From: an uncultured bacterium
GTDB lineage: Bacteria > Planctomycetota > UBA1135 > GCA-002686595
Assembly: GCA_937905825.1 (NCBI GenBank)
Contig: CALCXM010000082.1
Coordinates: 124,001-188,000 of the forward strand
Direction of reading: 5' to 3'
Length of the DNA stretch: 64,000 bases
Both the position numbers and the translations under genes were made by a program. The first letter of the stretch is position 1. Every line of letters begins with the position of its first letter. Shown here piece after piece: positions 35,754-44,362 of the stretch. The notes under the pieces were generated by a model. The model ran no database searches, was not told where the DNA came from, and saw nothing but the letters and a program-made list of their open reading frames with translations.

Positions 35754-36511
35754 GGAACCTTCCGCGAGAAGGCGGCAAGGGAGGCGGCGAGGCAAGCGAG
35801 GCTGATTCCCACCAAAGGCAAGACCATGTCCGCGCGCAGGGTCTCCTTCGACATGATGTCCATGAACACGCCGATGTCCGCTAGGCGGAAGAGCGACCAA
35901 TGCGTGGCCACCTTTACCAAGTAGATCGAGAACTCGAGGGTCGTGAAGAACAGGACCGACAGGGCGATGCCCATGGGGCTGTCGAAGAGCGTCGAGCACA
36001 GAAACGTCAAGCTGTAGGTCGCTAGCAGGAACACGCACTGGTGCGTGGCCGCGAGCATCAATGCGTAGGTGCTGGCTTCGGCGTCGACGAAGGTCAGCAG
36101 CCAGGGCACGGTCGCCGTGGAGACGAAGATCGGCAGGCAGAGGGCGAGTGCGCCGCACAGCCAGCGGGTGAGTAGCAAGCGCCTGCGGGTGAAGGGCCGC
36201 GCCAACCAGAGCTCCAAGGTTCCGCGCTGAACTTCCCCGGCCACGGCGCCCGCGGCGAAAAGCACCCCGGCAGCGGTTCCCAAGGTGTTGCAACCCTTAA
36301 AGAAGTGTTGGCCCACCACGTAGGCTTCGATCCCGCCCTGCGCCAAGCTGTCGACCATGTCCTTCAGCATGGAGATCGGCGCCATGGCCTTGAGCATGCC
36401 CGCGTTCTTCTGAAACTCTGGCCAGAACAGGATCGCAGCGGCCAACATGGCCTCCAGCAGCAGGAAGTAAACGAGGGACGGAATCCCGTAGGCGCGCATG
36501 GCGAATCTCAT
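35750..36511 (-). CDS. ABC transporter permease, ABC-2 type
   Basis: A ~253-residue permease with about six membrane helices. GEVQRGTLELWLARPFTRRRLLLTRWLCG is the ABC-2 signature after the second helix. The start codon ATG at 36511 shares one base with the stop of the ATPase gene (TGATG), so the two proteins should be made together as one exporter. The substrate is unknown. The gene is second in a two-gene operon. Confidence 0.85.
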   Translation of the reverse strand: MRFAMRAYGIPSLVYFLLLEAMLAAAILFWPEFQKNAGMLKAMAPISMLKDMVDSLAQGGIEAYVVGQHFFKGCNTLGTAAGVLFAAGAVAGEVQRGTLELWLARPFTRRRLLLTRWLCGALALCLPIFVSTATVPWLLTFVDAEASTYALMLAATHQCVFLLATYSLTFLCSTLFDSPMGIALSVLFFTTLEFSIYLVKVATHWSLFRLADIGVFMDIMSKETLRADMVLPLVGISLACLAASLAAFSRKVP

Positions 36512-37467
36512 CAGCAAGCATCCTCTCCGTACAGGTCCCGGTAGAGATGCTCGAGGGAGAGTTCTCCGTAGTCCATGCGCAATGGGCGCGGCGCGCTCTC
36601 GTCTTGAAAGAGGCGCACCAGTGTGGCGCGCGGGTCCTCATTAGCAAGCTGCAGGGTGAGTTGGTTCTCGCGCTGCTGAATGTTGGCCACGTCCGTTCCG
36701 CGGGCCCGCTCCGAAAAGGCCTTGGCGTCTTCCGCGGATTGGAAATCGAGATGAATCGAGCGCCGCGATTGGGCGCGCACGTCGACCGCCCGCTCTTCGC
36801 TCAGCTTCAACCCACCCTGCAAGAAGACCATGTGATCGCAGGCCCGTTGAACTTCCGCCAGGTGATGGGAGGAGAGCAGGATCGTGGTGCCGCTGGCCGC
36901 GTCTTCGCGCAGGATTTCGAGCACGCTACCGCGCTTGGAAGGATCGAGTCCCTCGGTGATCTCATCCAGAATGCGCACGGGCACGCGCGGACCCAGAGCG
37001 CAGGCGAAGAGCAGTTGGCGTTTCATTCCGTGGCTGTAGGAACGAACCCGGTTGCGCAAGGGCAACCCTAGATCATCCGCACGGCGTGTGGCTCTTTGCA
37101 GGGCCTCCTTGCCGCGTCCCGCTACCAACCAGGCGAGTTGATCGCGGCCCCGCAAGTGCCCGTAGAAGCTGAGCTCCCCCGGGGCGAAGGTGCAACGCTT
37201 GCGAATCGGCGTCCCGTCTCCCGAAAGCTTGACCCCATCGACCCAGGCTTCGCCAGCAGTCTTGGGCACGAGACCGATCAAGGTGCGCATGAAGGTGCTC
37301 TTGCCACTGCCATTCGGTCCGAGCAAGCCGGTCACGACCCCCGGCTGAATGTCCAGGTCCAGGGGCGCCAGGGCGACCTTGGATCCGAAGGATCGGCAGA
37401 GTCCACGGACTCGAATGGAACCGGGGGAGGCTGGCTGCGCTTCATCTCTTGCTTGTGCTTCTCGCAT
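36511..37467 (-). CDS. ABC transporter ATP-binding protein
   Basis: A 318-residue ATPase: Walker A GPNGSGKST, a divergent signature YSHGMKRQ, Walker B followed by LDEITEGLD (Ile where Pro is usual), and the switch His in SSHHLAEV. A ~90-residue C-terminal extension follows the ATPase core, as in DrrA/NodI-type exporters. It is coupled to the downstream permease. The divergent kinase gene starts 32 bp upstream, so the promoters must overlap. Confidence 0.9.
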   Translation of the reverse strand: MREAQARDEAQPASPGSIRVRGLCRSFGSKVALAPLDLDIQPGVVTGLLGPNGSGKSTFMRTLIGLVPKTAGEAWVDGVKLSGDGTPIRKRCTFAPGELSFYGHLRGRDQLAWLVAGRGKEALQRATRRADDLGLPLRNRVRSYSHGMKRQLLFACALGPRVPVRILDEITEGLDPSKRGSVLEILREDAASGTTILLSSHHLAEVQRACDHMVFLQGGLKLSEERAVDVRAQSRRSIHLDFQSAEDAKAFSERARGTDVANIQQRENQLTLQLANEDPRATLVRLFQDESAPRPLRMDYGELSLEHLYRDLYGEDAC

Positions 37468-37499
37468 TCTTGGTTCCTTCGGCGGAGAATAGGCGGCCT

Positions 37500-38267
37500 A
37501 TGGGGACCTGGCAAGTGATAGAGACTTTGAAGAGCGACAGCTTCGGCTGCGTGGAACGTCTGCAAGAGGCCGGCGGGCGTGTGCTTTTGCGCCGGAATGC
37601 CGGTGGGGGAGCTTTACCGGGGTCTCGTCTGGTGGCCAGGTATTTAATGCAAAGGGAACGCCGAGCCCTAGAAGCACTGGCGGGATTGAGCGCCACTCCG
37701 GTCCTGGTGGAGGACCCGGAGGCCATGGCCACCCCCAGCCAAAACGGTCGAATCCCAGCTCGGCGGGACATCCTGCTGCGCCATTGGGTCTCGGCCGCGC
37801 CCCTGCACAAGGCGGAATTCCTGGCGGAAGACTTCTTCGATCACCTGGATGATTTGGTCAAGAAACTGCACGAAGCCGGCGTTTGCCACAACGACCTTCA
37901 CAAAGAGCAGAACATCTTGGTGGGCGCGGACGGCTATCCGCACCTGATTGATTTCCAGTTGGCGAGCCTCCATCGGCGCAAGGGTCGTCTCTTTCGCTCC
38001 CGCTCCAGGGACGACTTGCGGCATGTGCAAAAGCACCGCAGACGCTACACCCGCGATGGGCGCGGTCCGGCGGCGGCCGGAGTCGATCATGGTGCTGGAC
38101 GCGGCATGCGCCGCAGTGGGCTGGCGCTTGTGTGGCGCAAAACGGGCAAGCCCCTCTACAACTTCATCACCCGGCGGCTACTGGGCACCTCAGATGGGGA
38201 AGAGCGCCGACCGAGCAGCGGCCCATGGCCCACCTGGACTGAACCCCGCGGCCGCCGAGATCTGTAG
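37500..38267 (+). CDS. Lipopolysaccharide (Kdo/heptose) kinase-like protein
   Basis: A 255-residue protein with a compact protein-kinase-like catalytic centre: HNDLHKEQNIL (His130, Asp132, Asn138) and DFQ (Asp151-Gln153) replacing DFG. This combination is typical of the WaaP/KdkA/RIO-like family that phosphorylates lipid A core sugars. No transmembrane segment is apparent, consistent with a cytosolic enzyme at the membrane. The last ~70 residues are arginine-rich. An upstream start at 37449 is possible, but ATG 37500 avoids overlapping the divergent ABC gene. The lpxB gene 2.5 kb away is in line with an LPS role. Other small-molecule kinases (aminoglycoside/choline type) are the alternative. 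Confidence 0.72.
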   Translation: MGTWQVIETLKSDSFGCVERLQEAGGRVLLRRNAGGGALPGSRLVARYLMQRERRALEALAGLSATPVLVEDPEAMATPSQNGRIPARRDILLRHWVSAAPLHKAEFLAEDFFDHLDDLVKKLHEAGVCHNDLHKEQNILVGADGYPHLIDFQLASLHRRKGRLFRSRSRDDLRHVQKHRRRYTRDGRGPAAAGVDHGAGRGMRRSGLALVWRKTGKPLYNFITRRLLGTSDGEERRPSSGPWPTWTEPRGRRDL

Positions 38268-38310
38268 ACGCATGGGGGAAACTCCTCCCGCGAGCTGCTA
38301 AGTTCTGCCC

Positions 38311-39666
38311 ATGGACATCACGATCATCGGGGCAGGAGAGGTGGGCTTCCACCTCGCTGACATTCTCTCCAGGGAGGAGCACAGGGTTAGCGTCATCGAC
38401 ACGGACCCGGTCAAGTCCAGGAGGATCATGGAATCCCTCGACGTGCAAGTGGTGCTCGGAGATGCCACCGACGTGGGGGTCCTCTCCCAAGCAGGCGTTT
38501 CCAAGTGTGACTTGTTCGTGGCGGTCACGGACGATGACAAGGCCAACATGTTGACCTGTGTTCTCGCTCGCCAAATGGGTGCGGGGCGCATCATCATGCG
38601 CTTGAAGGACATGGAGCGCTTGCACGACTATCGCTACTCCTACAAGCAAGCCTTGGGTTTTGACGTGGTGCTCTCCACGGAGGAGTACGCCGCCCAGGAG
38701 ATTGCGAACACCGTGCGCGAGCACCATGCCCTCGAGGTGGAGAGCTTTGCCGGGGGACGTGTCCAAACCCGTCGCTACCGCATCGAAGAAGACTCCCAGT
38801 TGGCTGGTCGTACTTTGGCTCAGTTGGAACTTCCCAGGGGAGTTCTGATCGCGGCCGCCGCGCGCGGGGAGAAGTTCACGATTCCCACGGGGGAATACAA
38901 ACTGGCCATGGGAGAGCAGGTTTGGGTGATCGGCAAGCAACATGCCTTGGACGCCTTCGAGGTAGCCTGCGGTGCTCCACCTTCCCACCGGCGCAGCGTG
39001 GTTCTGATGGGTGCGGGCGGAGTGGCTCGGGCGGTGACCCGTCAATTGCTTCAAGTGCAAGGCATCTCCATTCGAGTCCTGGAGCGGGATCCAGTACGGG
39101 CCCGGGCCTTCGCGGCGGAGTTCCCCGGGGATGTGATGGTGCTCGATGGAGACGCCACGGATCTGGATCTGCTGCACGAAGAGCGCATCGGTGATGCGAA
39201 CGTCTTCGTCGCGACCTCCGGCGACGACGAGCAAAACATGGTGGCTTGCCTGCTGGTACACTCCCTCGGCACCGAGCGCACCATCGCCCTGATCAACAAA
39301 TCTTCCTACCGGCACATCTACGATCTACTCGGAATCGATCGAGTGATTTCGCCACGCATTCTTTGCGCGAATCGGATTCTGCGCTTTGCTCGTTCCGGCT
39401 CGGTTTCCGCGATCGCGGTGTTGGCCGAGGGCAAGGCTGAGGTGGTGGAGATCGAAGTTCGTCTCGGTGCCAAACGCTCCGGTCAAAAGATCAAGTCCCT
39501 GGGGTTGCCCGATGGAGTGGTGGTGGGAGCCTTGATTCGCAAGGACGAAACGAGCGTGCCCGACGGGGACTCGGTGGTGGAGGACGGGGATCATGTGATT
39601 GTTTTCGCCAAACCGGAGAAGGTGGACAAGGTGCTCGAGATCTTCCGCTCGGGGGACGAGAGTTGA
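38311..39666 (+). CDS. trkA: Trk system potassium transport regulator TrkA
   Basis: A 451-residue cytosolic protein with two RCK units. Each has a Rossmann NAD-binding domain (IIGAGEVGFHLAD near residue 5 and LMGAGGVARAVTRQLL near residue 232) followed by a TrkA-C domain, the second ending with RKDETSVPDGDSVVEDGDHVIVF. Full length for TrkA. It gates the TrkH channel in response to nucleotides. trkH begins about 60 bp downstream on the same strand. Confidence 0.95.
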   Translation: MDITIIGAGEVGFHLADILSREEHRVSVIDTDPVKSRRIMESLDVQVVLGDATDVGVLSQAGVSKCDLFVAVTDDDKANMLTCVLARQMGAGRIIMRLKDMERLHDYRYSYKQALGFDVVLSTEEYAAQEIANTVREHHALEVESFAGGRVQTRRYRIEEDSQLAGRTLAQLELPRGVLIAAAARGEKFTIPTGEYKLAMGEQVWVIGKQHALDAFEVACGAPPSHRRSVVLMGAGGVARAVTRQLLQVQGISIRVLERDPVRARAFAAEFPGDVMVLDGDATDLDLLHEERIGDANVFVATSGDDEQNMVACLLVHSLGTERTIALINKSSYRHIYDLLGIDRVISPRILCANRILRFARSGSVSAIAVLAEGKAEVVEIEVRLGAKRSGQKIKSLGLPDGVVVGALIRKDETSVPDGDSVVEDGDHVIVFAKPEKVDKVLEIFRSGDES

Positions 39667-39727
39667 GCTGGCCCGTTTCGATTGAACATGGGGCCCTGTC
39701 GACGGAGGGCTATCCCCTCACAACGGG

Positions 39728-41299
39728 GTGCCAGGCCATCCGCGCCCAAGGCTGTCAGCCTGGCGGGGGGCGCTTCCATTGAATCTGCGCGCCGTACTCT
39801 GGCTGCTCGGATGCGTGAGCCTGATCCTCGCTGGCTTTCTTTTGGTGCCGGCGGCGGTTGCCCTCTACTTCGGAGAAATGGACGGAGTTCGCTCCTGCCT
39901 GCTCTCCGCAGGGGTTTCCACCGGGGTTGGAGGTGCCCTGCTCTGGTGGAACCGTGGTTCACGCCTAACGAGTGAAGGGCGACCTGACTACTTCCGCCGG
40001 GAGGGCCTGGCGGTTGTGGGGTTGGTCTGGATCGTGATCGGCTTGATCGGCGCCTTGCCCTACCTGTTCTCAGGCATCGTCGAATCGCCGGTAGACGCTT
40101 TGTTCGAGTCGGTCTCGGGCTTCACGACCACAGGTTCCACCATTTTGCCGGGGGCGGACATCGATCTGTTCCATACCAGCCAAAAGGGCATCGGATTCTG
40201 GCGATCCTTCACCCACTGGTTGGGCGGCTTCGGAATTGTGATGGTCTTCGTGGTGCTGTTCCCCACCGGCGGGCGCAGCCTCTTCCGCTCGGAGATTCCC
40301 GGCATCGCCCGGGAGGCTGGTAGGCAACGGGTGCGCGACAGTGCGATCACCTTGTTGAAGATCTACGTGGGTTTGAGCGTGGCGGAGCTCTTGCTCTTGG
40401 GGCTCACCGGGATGGGGTGGTTTGACGCGACCATCCACACCTTTGGCACGATTGCGACCGGCGGCTTCTCGAACTACTCCGGTAGCGTGGCGCACTTCGC
40501 GTCCTACAAGGCCGAACTGATCATCGGGTTCTTCATGTTCGTGGCGGGCATCAACTTCGCCTACTACGATCTCTCGATGAGAGTCGGTTTGCGCAAGGGG
40601 TGGCTGGCGGTGATTTCCTCCAGTGAGGTGCGCGTCTACGCGGCCCTGACCTTCGGTTCGATCTTTGTCCTGGCCACGGTGCTCTGGTTCTGGGGCGGTA
40701 GCAACGGCAACCTGGATAGCAGCCTGCCGGACTACCGGGCCTACAGCCTGGCCTTGCGGGACTCCTTCTTTCAAGTCATCTGCCTGGAGACGAGCACCGG
40801 CTTTGGCACGGCGGACTACGACCTGTGGCCGCAAGTCTGCCGAATTTGGCTGATGGTGTTGTGTGTGGTGGGGGCCTGTGCGGGTTCCACTGGCGGCGGC
40901 GTCAAGGTCATCCGCTTCATCATCGTAGCCAAGGCTGCCCAGCGGGGCGTGCGGCACTTCATCCGGCCGCGGGCCTTGCACGGGGTGCGCGTGGACGGTG
41001 TGGCCCTGGACGACTCGGTGGTGTCCTCCATCACGGGCTACTTCGTTCTGTGGATCTTCGTGGTGCTCGGGGGGACGGTCTTCTTGACCCTCTACGGCAT
41101 CGACTTGGAAAGCGCGTCGACTGCCGTGGTCGCAACCCTCAACAACATCGGCCCAGGCTTGGCGAAGGTGGGTCCGACCATGAACTTTGCGGAGATGCCG
41201 GTCCTGGTCAAGCTGCTGTTGACGCTCTTCATGATTCTCGGCCGCCTAGAATTCTACGCGGTCGTGGCACTCTTCTTCCCCAGCTTCTGGCGCAGTTGA
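39728..41299 (+). CDS. trkH: Trk potassium uptake channel TrkH
   Basis: A ~523-residue integral membrane protein with the four P-loop selectivity filters of the SKT family, visible as SVSGFTTTGST, FGTIATGGFSNYSGSV, ETSTGFGTADYDLW and LNNIGPGLAKVGP. Ten or so helices follow the order of TrkH/KtrB. It carries K+ inward and is controlled by TrkA. The start is uncertain: GTG 39728 or TTG 39779 just before the first helix (NLRAVLWLLGCVSLILAGFL). It ends 8 bp from the convergent metallophosphoesterase gene. Confidence 0.94.
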   Translation: MPGHPRPRLSAWRGALPLNLRAVLWLLGCVSLILAGFLLVPAAVALYFGEMDGVRSCLLSAGVSTGVGGALLWWNRGSRLTSEGRPDYFRREGLAVVGLVWIVIGLIGALPYLFSGIVESPVDALFESVSGFTTTGSTILPGADIDLFHTSQKGIGFWRSFTHWLGGFGIVMVFVVLFPTGGRSLFRSEIPGIAREAGRQRVRDSAITLLKIYVGLSVAELLLLGLTGMGWFDATIHTFGTIATGGFSNYSGSVAHFASYKAELIIGFFMFVAGINFAYYDLSMRVGLRKGWLAVISSSEVRVYAALTFGSIFVLATVLWFWGGSNGNLDSSLPDYRAYSLALRDSFFQVICLETSTGFGTADYDLWPQVCRIWLMVLCVVGACAGSTGGGVKVIRFIIVAKAAQRGVRHFIRPRALHGVRVDGVALDDSVVSSITGYFVLWIFVVLGGTVFLTLYGIDLESASTAVVATLNNIGPGLAKVGPTMNFAEMPVLVKLLLTLFMILGRLEFYAVVALFFPSFWRS

Positions 41300-41307
41300 T
41301 CGCCCAC

Positions 41308-43437
41308 TCACTCGCGCCACGGCACGAGTTGAGGATTGCCGCGCGTCTTGTACAAGCGACCACCGAGGGCGCTATCGTGGGCCCAGCTGCCCACCCGTTG
41401 ATCCATGTGCAGCAGCAAGCGCGTGGCCTGATCGGGTTCGTTGTTGCGTGTGGGCGTGAAAGTTTGTCCTTGATAGCGCGCCACATTCGAAACGCGCACC
41501 TCATCGATCAACCCGTCGAAGAAGGAGTTGCCGCGACCTTGATCGTCCGTGTCGGCTCCGATCAACAAGGGAATCTCGCGCAGGGTCCGCTTGCCTTTGG
41601 CCGGGGTTTGCGCGCACTGCTTTCCGTCGAGGTACAGGCGCAACTCTTCACCGTCGAAGACGGCTGCAATCTGATACCAGCGTCCGGTGTCGAGCACGAT
41701 CCCTTCCGGCTTCACGCTGGCATAGGAGCCGCTTAGGTGCACATAGAAGGCAGGCACCCCGTTGTTGAGGAAGTAGCCGTACTCGCTGTTCTCGGTCTTG
41801 TTGAGTAGACCCTGGCGGTCCTTGAAGGAGTTGGCCCGGAACCAACACTCCACGGTGAAGGGCCCATCGTGGAGATCGAGTTCTGCGTGGGGGATGACCA
41901 GGCAATCGTCCTGCCCGTCAAAGGCCATGGCGCGCTTGGCGAGGACTTTGGGACTCGCAGGGAACCCGACCGGACGAATGGGCAGGTCAATCCTGCGCGC
42001 GGGCAAGGAAACCCGATGGCTTTCGGCCAGGTAGTCGAACTGCAGGACGGCTTGCGGGACACCGAGGGCGCCGTCGAAGCCACCCTGCGGGCGCCAAGCG
42101 TGGAATGTGAGCTGCTTGGTCTCTCCGCTTTCAATGCGCGTGTGAAGGTGATCTGGCAAGAGCGTCCAGCGTCCGTCCTTGCAGTCGAGGGAGATGCTCA
42201 GCTCGATCGGGCGCTCTAGCGGATTCTTGAACTCCATGCGGATCGGTGCATCGAGCTCCTGGTCGAAAGCGAGGGACGGTAGCTCGATAAATTCCGGCTG
42301 CATCTTGTCGATGAGGGTTCGCGCGCTGCGGGCAATTTCATCCGTCACGAGTCGCGGATCCAGGGCGGCGCCCACGGGGAAGGTGGAAACCGCGAGCTCT
42401 CCATTGCGCACGGTGACCAGATTCCAATGGTGCAGGTAGCCGGCTTGGGCGGCGTCATTCGGAGTGGCGCCACCCACGGTCGCCAGGGTGAAGTACTCGA
42501 TGCCGTCACGCACGCCGTCGTAGACCATGTGATGGATGTGACCGGCGAACACGGCGGTCACGTTGCCCGCTTTCGCCAAACGTTCGTGCACGCGCTCCCA
42601 ATCATCCCCATAACCGCCAGCGCGCCACCGGGGATGGTGCAAGAAAACGAACACGTGACGGGCATCCGCCGTGCGCTCCAAGGTCTTGTCGAGGAAGGCG
42701 AGTTGCGCGTCACTCATGCGCTGGCTTGCGGGCTCCTTGAAGGTGCGCTTGCCTGTCTTTGGGTCGCCCTCGTCCGTGTAGAGAGTGATGAACCAACAGT
42801 CCTTGTGACGGAAGGCATACCACAGGGGTCCGAAGTGGCGCTCGTAGTTGCCTTCGTGTTCGTTCGCCGGCCGGCCCTCACCGCGCCAGTAGACGTCGTG
42901 GTTGCCCGCCACGGGATACCAGGGACAGGTCAACTCATCCATGATCCCGCTGAACTCGTTTGCCTGCTTCTGCCAGTCGCGGGTCTGGTTGTAGCCTTGG
43001 ACTAGATCGCCCACGGTCATCACCAGGTCCGGACCCACCAGGTTCACGTCGGTGACGGCCTGGGCCAGGATCTTGACCCCGTCCGCCGGTCCCCCGGTGC
43101 GGTCCCCGAAGACGGCGAAGACGAAGGAGTCGTCCTCCTCGGGGAGGGGCAGTTTCACGGGGCTCTCGCGATCCGTGGTGAAGCGTTCGTCGTCGGCGGT
43201 CCCTTGAGTCGTCTTGTCTGACTCAGGGGGGGCCTGCTTTGCGATGGGTTGCTGCGCGATGCCTTGGCCAAGGGTGTTTGGCTGGTTGGCACTCGGGGCG
43301 GTGCTGCTTTGCTCGGTCGTGCTTGGGGAGCTGTCGTCCAGAACGGTGGCGTGACGAGCGGTTGCGTTCTGCGCTGTGGCATTGGCCGTCAGAAACAGAA
43401 ACGCGATGGGGAGCAGACAGATTGATGGCACTTTCAT
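41308..43437 (-). CDS. Secreted metallophosphoesterase with C-terminal LamG/ConA-like domain
   Basis: A 709-residue protein. Signal peptide MKVPSICLLPIAFLFLTANATAQ, then a ~75-residue Ser/Thr/Gln-rich linker, then a calcineurin-like phosphoesterase (VFGDRTGG, TVGDLVQGYN, PVAGNHDVYW, FVFLHHPRW, AVFAGHIHHM), a middle beta region, and a LamG/concanavalin-like domain near residues 505-650 (HDGPFTVECWFRA, RWYQIAAVFDGEELRLYLDGKQ). The metal-ligand set is complete, so it is probably an active extracytoplasmic phosphatase or nuclease; the LamG part likely binds carbohydrate. Confidence 0.9.
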   Translation of the reverse strand: MKVPSICLLPIAFLFLTANATAQNATARHATVLDDSSPSTTEQSSTAPSANQPNTLGQGIAQQPIAKQAPPESDKTTQGTADDERFTTDRESPVKLPLPEEDDSFVFAVFGDRTGGPADGVKILAQAVTDVNLVGPDLVMTVGDLVQGYNQTRDWQKQANEFSGIMDELTCPWYPVAGNHDVYWRGEGRPANEHEGNYERHFGPLWYAFRHKDCWFITLYTDEGDPKTGKRTFKEPASQRMSDAQLAFLDKTLERTADARHVFVFLHHPRWRAGGYGDDWERVHERLAKAGNVTAVFAGHIHHMVYDGVRDGIEYFTLATVGGATPNDAAQAGYLHHWNLVTVRNGELAVSTFPVGAALDPRLVTDEIARSARTLIDKMQPEFIELPSLAFDQELDAPIRMEFKNPLERPIELSISLDCKDGRWTLLPDHLHTRIESGETKQLTFHAWRPQGGFDGALGVPQAVLQFDYLAESHRVSLPARRIDLPIRPVGFPASPKVLAKRAMAFDGQDDCLVIPHAELDLHDGPFTVECWFRANSFKDRQGLLNKTENSEYGYFLNNGVPAFYVHLSGSYASVKPEGIVLDTGRWYQIAAVFDGEELRLYLDGKQCAQTPAKGKRTLREIPLLIGADTDDQGRGNSFFDGLIDEVRVSNVARYQGQTFTPTRNNEPDQATRLLLHMDQRVGSWAHDSALGGRLYKTRGNPQLVPWRE

Positions 43438-43548
43438 GCCCCGAACCTAGACGACGGGTGCCCTGCCCGCACGTCTTCTCTTATCGACTGGGCCGACGAC
43501 TGGCCCGCACGCCTGCCCCTTGCGGCAAGCGCCTCATGCTCCTTGCGA

Positions 43549-44229
43549 CTAGAAGGACTCGTCCTGCTTGGAGTCTGCGTGCACGCGGGCGGAGCCCGCT
43601 TGATCGATGCTGACGTTGGGCTTGCCGCGGTAGGTCACGTCGGCGCTGCCAGCGACGTCCACGTCCAGGAACTCCTTGGCGTTGACCTTTAGGTGAGCGC
43701 TTCCCGCCACGTTGACCTTGACGTCTTCGGCTCGCAAGGCGAACAAGTCAATTCGTGCCGACCCAGCGATGTCCACGTCGAGACTTTTTGCGGTTCCTTC
43801 CACGGTGCCCGCAACGCTTCCGGCCACGTCGATGTAAAACGCGTTGGCGTTGACGTTGGTGATGTTCAGTTCGCTGCTGCCTGAGATGGCAATGCCCTCG
43901 AGTTGGGCCACGCTGATCTGTGCGCGCAATTCGTTCTTGGTGGAGATGGACTCCGTGAAATCAATCTTGAGAGTGGAGCCCTCAATGCGCGTGCGGATGT
44001 ATTCGTGAAGGTTGCCATCGGCGAAAATCACCAGGCTCTGAGGTTCCCCAACCACCACGTCGAGCTTCATGCCACCGGACAGCGAAATCCGGTCGAAGGT
44101 CTCCAGTTCCCGTGTTGATGCTGTCTGGGGACCCTCGCCCCGGACCTGGTACCCCCAGTGGGAACTGCGGCAGCTTCCCAAGAGTCCGCTGAGGAGAACG
44201 ATGGAGAGGGCTGCTTTGGAGAAGTTCAT
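43549..44229 (-). CDS. Lipoprotein with DUF2807 (head GIN) domain
   Basis: A 226-residue protein with lipobox LLSGLLGSC (Cys20). The rest is a right-handed beta-helix-like DUF2807 domain, built of short repeats that alternate around VAGSA (DVAGSVAG, DIAGSARI, NVAGSAHL, DVAGSADV, DQAGSARV). DUF2807 proteins are common outer-membrane or surface lipoproteins in Bacteroidetes and relatives, described as putative auto-transporter adhesins; the function is not established. It is a single gene between the metallophosphoesterase and the LVIVD protein, all on the minus strand. Confidence 0.85.
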   Translation of the reverse strand: MNFSKAALSIVLLSGLLGSCRSSHWGYQVRGEGPQTASTRELETFDRISLSGGMKLDVVVGEPQSLVIFADGNLHEYIRTRIEGSTLKIDFTESISTKNELRAQISVAQLEGIAISGSSELNITNVNANAFYIDVAGSVAGTVEGTAKSLDVDIAGSARIDLFALRAEDVKVNVAGSAHLKVNAKEFLDVDVAGSADVTYRGKPNVSIDQAGSARVHADSKQDESF

Positions 44230-44362
44230 GGGATCGAAGAATGGGGTAGCTGAGAATGGAGCGGAGGACGCGCCCCCGCTAGCGGAGAGCCGAGTGGAGT
44301 ATTTCTGGTGGGGGTCGGTTCTCGTCGGTTTCTTCCTGTTCGAGTTCGCTGGAGACGGTCCC

